A DNA stretch of 64,000 nucleotides from Galbibacter sp035306585 (GTDB lineage Bacteria > Bacteroidota > Bacteroidia > Flavobacteriales > Flavobacteriaceae), in assembly GCF_035306585.1 (NCBI RefSeq), contig NZ_DATGNU010000010.1:1-64000 (forward strand), written 5' to 3'. The notes under the pieces were generated by a model. The model was not told the origin of the DNA and made no database searches. It saw only the letters and a list, made by a program, of their open reading frames with translations. Every line of letters starts with the position of its first letter. Within the stretch, counting starts at the first letter, position 1. Of this stretch, positions 61,441 through 64,000 are shown piece by piece. The translations under genes and the position numbers were made by a program.

Positions 61441-62220
61441 TTAACCGTTTAATTTGATAAATCCACCATCAATCGGAAAATTAGTTCCGGTGATAAACGA
61501 GGCGGATTCACTACACAAATAAAGCGCTAAATTGGCAACTTCCTCCGGAGTTCCCATGCGGCCTATAGGTTGTGTTTTAGATAGCTTCTCAAAGGTTTCC
61601 TCTTCTTTTCCTGGGTAATTCTTTGCGATAAACCCATCGACAAACGGGGTGTGTACTCTTGCCGGTGATATACAGTTACACCTTATATTATCCGAAAGAT
61701 AATCTTTCGCAACAGAATAAGTCATTGTTAAAACTGCTCCTTTGGACATCGAGTACGCAAAACGATCTGAAATCCCAACAACAGAAGCAATGGAAGCCAT
61801 ATTTAAAATCACACCTTCACCATTACGTTTAAAATGTGGAAGGATACCATAGATACAATTATACACCCCTTTTACATTTACCTCATAGATGCGATCCAGG
61901 TCTTCTTCTGTAGTTTGTTCAATAGTCCCTACATGGGCAATACCAGCATTGTTTATTAAAATATCTACTTTGCGCTCAGCACTGATTTCATCTAAAATGG
62001 AAACAACTTGCTTATGATTGGAAACATCACATTTTCTCCAATCTCCCTGACCTCCACGAGCGGTGATTTCCTTTAAAGTTTCAATAGCATTATCTTTGTT
62101 ATATTCCAAAATATACACAAAGGCACCACTTTTGGCAAAAATATGAGCAATTGCTTTTCCTATCCCACTACCACCTCCTGTTACTATGGCTGTCTTATTT
62201 TTTAAACTAAATTCTGACAT
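61441..62220 (-). CDS. SDR dehydrogenase, probable 2-keto-3-deoxy-L-fuconate dehydrogenase
   Basis: 259 residues, classical SDR. NAD site TGGGSGIG at 14-21, NNAG at 90-93, catalytic Ser 143, Tyr 156 and Lys 160 (YSMSK) all present. Near 165-190, NCISPARVHTPFVDGFIAKNYP is typical. In the non-phosphorylating L-fucose route it would oxidise 2-keto-3-deoxy-L-fuconate at C4. The alternative, that this one is the L-fucose dehydrogenase and the YxxxN protein does the other step, cannot be excluded from sequence. Confidence 0.8.
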   Translation of the reverse strand: MSEFSLKNKTAIVTGGGSGIGKAIAHIFAKSGAFVYILEYNKDNAIETLKEITARGGQGDWRKCDVSNHKQVVSILDEISAERKVDILINNAGIAHVGTIEQTTEEDLDRIYEVNVKGVYNCIYGILPHFKRNGEGVILNMASIASVVGISDRFAYSMSKGAVLTMTYSVAKDYLSDNIRCNCISPARVHTPFVDGFIAKNYPGKEEETFEKLSKTQPIGRMGTPEEVANLALYLCSESASFITGTNFPIDGGFIKLNG

Positions 62221-62258
62221 CTTACTTCTTTCAAATTATTAGGTTAAATACCTTTTTT

Positions 62259-63596
62259 TTATTTTAAAACAACCTCTACTACGGTGACTATGGAGTCCTG
62301 TTTCTCCTGGGGAATCTCCAAAGTAACACCTTGTTTGGTCTTTTTATATGTAATCTTAGATTGGTCCTTATAAAGAAGCACCTTCGTTACTTTTGCATCC
62401 AACCCTTCGAGCAAAACTTCGGATTTAATTGGCTTATAAAAATGCAAAAATATGCGCTTATCTTTCTGAGTAGAGGTCATTACACCTTCAATACTAACAG
62501 GGCCTTTTTGACTTTGGTAAATCGTTTCTCCATATCGATCCATCCATTGCCCTATGAATTTTAGATTTTCGACATGCTGTGGTTGGATCTTGCCGTTTGG
62601 CATCGGCCCAACATTGAGTAGTAGGTTGGCACCATTTCCAAAGGTCTGCACCATAAAATGAATCAACTCCTTTTTAGATTTCTCTTTGGTATCCTGCAAA
62701 TTAAAACCCCAAGAAGTATTCATCGTTTGACAGCTTTCCAAGGGTAGTTGACTAATATCAGCACCACCAAAACCAGTGGTATTTTCTCCAGGTAAATCCT
62801 TTTCAAACATCTGAAAGTCTTCACCATCAAAAGGCATCTCGTGGTGATTATTCCCAATTAACAACGCTGAATTGATCTGATGGATCATCTGGTAGGTTTC
62901 ACTGAGCCTCCAGTCATTCCCACTAATTCTGTAATCCACCTCACGATGCCAATCCTCTTTATGGGGTGCCTGGTCCCACCACCCATCAAACCAGAATCCA
63001 GCGATATCATAGTTCTCTGCAAGCTCTCTGATTTGCGCATTCTGATAGTCCAGGTAGGCATCCCAATCTCCAGCTTCTGGTCGCCCTGTTTTTCTTCCGG
63101 TCCAACCTCTTGGATAGAAGTCTGGATGATCCCAATCCAATTGAGAATAATAAACAAACAACTTAAGGCCATGCTTCTTACACGCCTCTTCCAACATCCT
63201 AAGAACATCTTTTTTATAAGGAGTGGATTTCACTATTGTATAATCAGACACCTTAGAATCATACATGGCCAATCCATCATGATGTTTGGAGGTAAAGGTG
63301 ATGTATTTCATCCCAGCTTCTTTAGCAAGGGAGACGATGGCATCCGCATCAAAGTCAGTGGGATTAAAAAAAGAAGGCAACATTCGGTACCGATCCTTTG
63401 GTATATCCTGGTTATTCATAACCCATTCCCCATCACCAAGTAAACTATATACCCCCCAGTGAATAAACATTCCAAATCGGGCATCTTCAAACCATGCTCT
63501 AGCTTCTAAGTTTTCCTTTGACGGCACATACTTCTCTTGAGCCACTGCAGCGATAAACGATCCTAAAAGGCATATATAAAGGCAAATAGTTTTCAT
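62259..63596 (-). CDS. GH29 alpha-L-fucosidase, secreted
   Basis: 445 residues with Sec signal MKTICLYICLLGSFIAAVAQ. Seen: WFEDARFGMFIHWGVYSLLGDGEW near 35-58, KYITFTSKHHDGLAMYDS near 97, KLFVYYSQLDWDHPDF near 145, nucleophile Asp 204 in AGFWFDGWWDQ, and a short C-terminal beta domain. The pattern fits the broad-specificity GH29 subfamily and differs from the first GH29, which has extra binding domains; the two are not recent duplicates. 36 bases after the dehydratase gene. Confidence 0.92.
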   Translation of the reverse strand: MKTICLYICLLGSFIAAVAQEKYVPSKENLEARAWFEDARFGMFIHWGVYSLLGDGEWVMNNQDIPKDRYRMLPSFFNPTDFDADAIVSLAKEAGMKYITFTSKHHDGLAMYDSKVSDYTIVKSTPYKKDVLRMLEEACKKHGLKLFVYYSQLDWDHPDFYPRGWTGRKTGRPEAGDWDAYLDYQNAQIRELAENYDIAGFWFDGWWDQAPHKEDWHREVDYRISGNDWRLSETYQMIHQINSALLIGNNHHEMPFDGEDFQMFEKDLPGENTTGFGGADISQLPLESCQTMNTSWGFNLQDTKEKSKKELIHFMVQTFGNGANLLLNVGPMPNGKIQPQHVENLKFIGQWMDRYGETIYQSQKGPVSIEGVMTSTQKDKRIFLHFYKPIKSEVLLEGLDAKVTKVLLYKDQSKITYKKTKQGVTLEIPQEKQDSIVTVVEVVLK

Positions 63597-63632
63597 CTTT
63601 TTGGTTTTTAATGGAATGTATAATTTTAAAAT

Positions 63633-64000
63633 TTATGAACTCATCCAAACTTCGCCATCTGGGAAGGTATAATTCTTAATTGATTCTTGTTTCATTGTAA
63701 TGCTATATCCGGGCATTTTGGGAGGCATATAAGCCCCATCTTTTATCTGAACGGGATCTAAAAAATGCTCGTGTAAATGATCCACAAATTCAATAACCCG
63801 ATCTTCCATACTACCACTAATAGCAATAAAATCGATCATTGAAAGATGTTGAACATACTCACATAATCCAACGCCACCAGCATGAGGACAAACGGGAATT
63901 CCAAATTTAGCAGCCATTAACATAATAGCCAAATTCTCATTCACTCCGCCCACTCTACAGCTATCGATCTGACAGACCTGCATAGCTCCAGCTTGCATAA
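63633..64000 (-). CDS. L-fuconate dehydratase, C-terminal part (5' end outside window)
   Basis: Enolase-superfamily enzyme that converts L-fuconate to 2-keto-3-deoxy-L-fuconate. The last 122 or so residues are seen, open to the right edge: QVCQIDSCRVGGVNENLAIMLMAAKFGIPVCPHAGGVGLCEYVQHLS with the Asp and the catalytic His of the family's His-Asp dyad, then FIAISGSMEDRVIEFVDHLHEHFLDPVQIKDGAYMPPKMPGYS, typical of the group that includes Xanthomonas fuconate dehydratase. First visible gene of the fucose operon, which continues beyond 64000. Confidence 0.88.
   Translation of the reverse strand, partial: MQAGAMQVCQIDSCRVGGVNENLAIMLMAAKFGIPVCPHAGGVGLCEYVQHLSMIDFIAISGSMEDRVIEFVDHLHEHFLDPVQIKDGAYMPPKMPGYSITMKQESIKNYTFPDGEVWMSS

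Noticed and set aside
62880..63443. 187-codon plus-strand frame over the second GH29 gene
   Set aside because: Shadow of a clear GH29 coding sequence on the other strand.
1..64000. CRISPR arrays, insertion sequences, integrases, prophage genes
   Set aside because: No evenly spaced repeats, no transposase or integrase proteins and no attachment-site-like duplications were seen.

Overview
The window looks like a chromosomal segment of a member of the Flavobacteriaceae (Bacteroidota), probably marine. Indicators: AT-rich DNA; many promoters of the Bacteroidota form TTG-N18/19-TANNTTTG; lineage-typical genes such as a fused ccsB-ccsA cytochrome c assembly gene, a bacillithiol deacetylase (bshB1), a DUF6495-like protein and the rpsF-rpsR-rplI cluster; and an L-fucose/fucoside utilisation operon. 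I cannot fix the genus from sequence alone.

Layout. 1-11.7 kb is core and housekeeping: the N-terminal part of tamB (cut by the window edge), a secreted M28 peptidase lipoprotein, tRNA-His, bshB1, a trans-sulfuration enzyme, ccsBA, a DinB-like protein and a VanX-like dipeptidase. 11.9-26.1 kb is a nitrate assimilation island: nirB, nirD, a DUF4202 gene, a NarX-like sensor kinase and its NarL-like regulator, a 1174-residue fusion of assimilatory nitrate reductase with an NAD(P)H/FAD and [2Fe-2S] module, and a 487-residue protein joining a cysteine-less nitrite/sulfite-reductase-like scaffold to a rubredoxin. Facing these are molybdenum cofactor genes moeA, moaE and a MoaC-like/MoaB fusion whose MoaC half has lost its catalytic residues. 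Two strong dyads and a foldable RNA-like segment lie in the control regions.

26.2-43.9 kb returns to ordinary genes: glutathione peroxidase, a YafY/WYL regulator divergent from a dinB pair with two TGACA-N6-TGTCA operators, a PI-PLC-like phosphodiesterase, hisS, ribosomal proteins S6-S18-L9, a LytTR regulator, priA, nadC-yihY-DUF2147, rlmH-rdgB, a DEAD-box helicase and a TrmH-type methyltransferase. 44.1-49.5 kb is an operon of a periplasmic PIG-L deacetylase fused to a glutamine-amidotransferase-like domain, a 33-residue membrane peptide, a sodium:solute symporter and a Gfo/Idh/MocA oxidoreductase. 49.5-51.4 kb holds three small unrecognised proteins and a DoxX protein; two of the small proteins end in the same LFPFHGF motif.

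51.6-64.0 kb is one long minus-strand operon for L-fucose: three alpha-L-fucosidases (two GH29, one GH95), a FucP-type transporter, a RhaM-type mutarotase and a non-phosphorylating pathway (dehydrogenase, lactonase, dehydratase, second dehydrogenase, FAH-type hydrolase). This pathway ends in pyruvate and L-lactate, and the last gene is an FMN-dependent alpha-hydroxy-acid oxidase that could turn the lactate into pyruvate. The operon continues past the right edge.

Most worth a second look: the pseudo-siroheme rubredoxin protein, the degenerate MoaC domain, the structured leader and dyads of the nitrate genes, the YxxxN dehydrogenase of the fucose operon, and the small LFPFHGF proteins.
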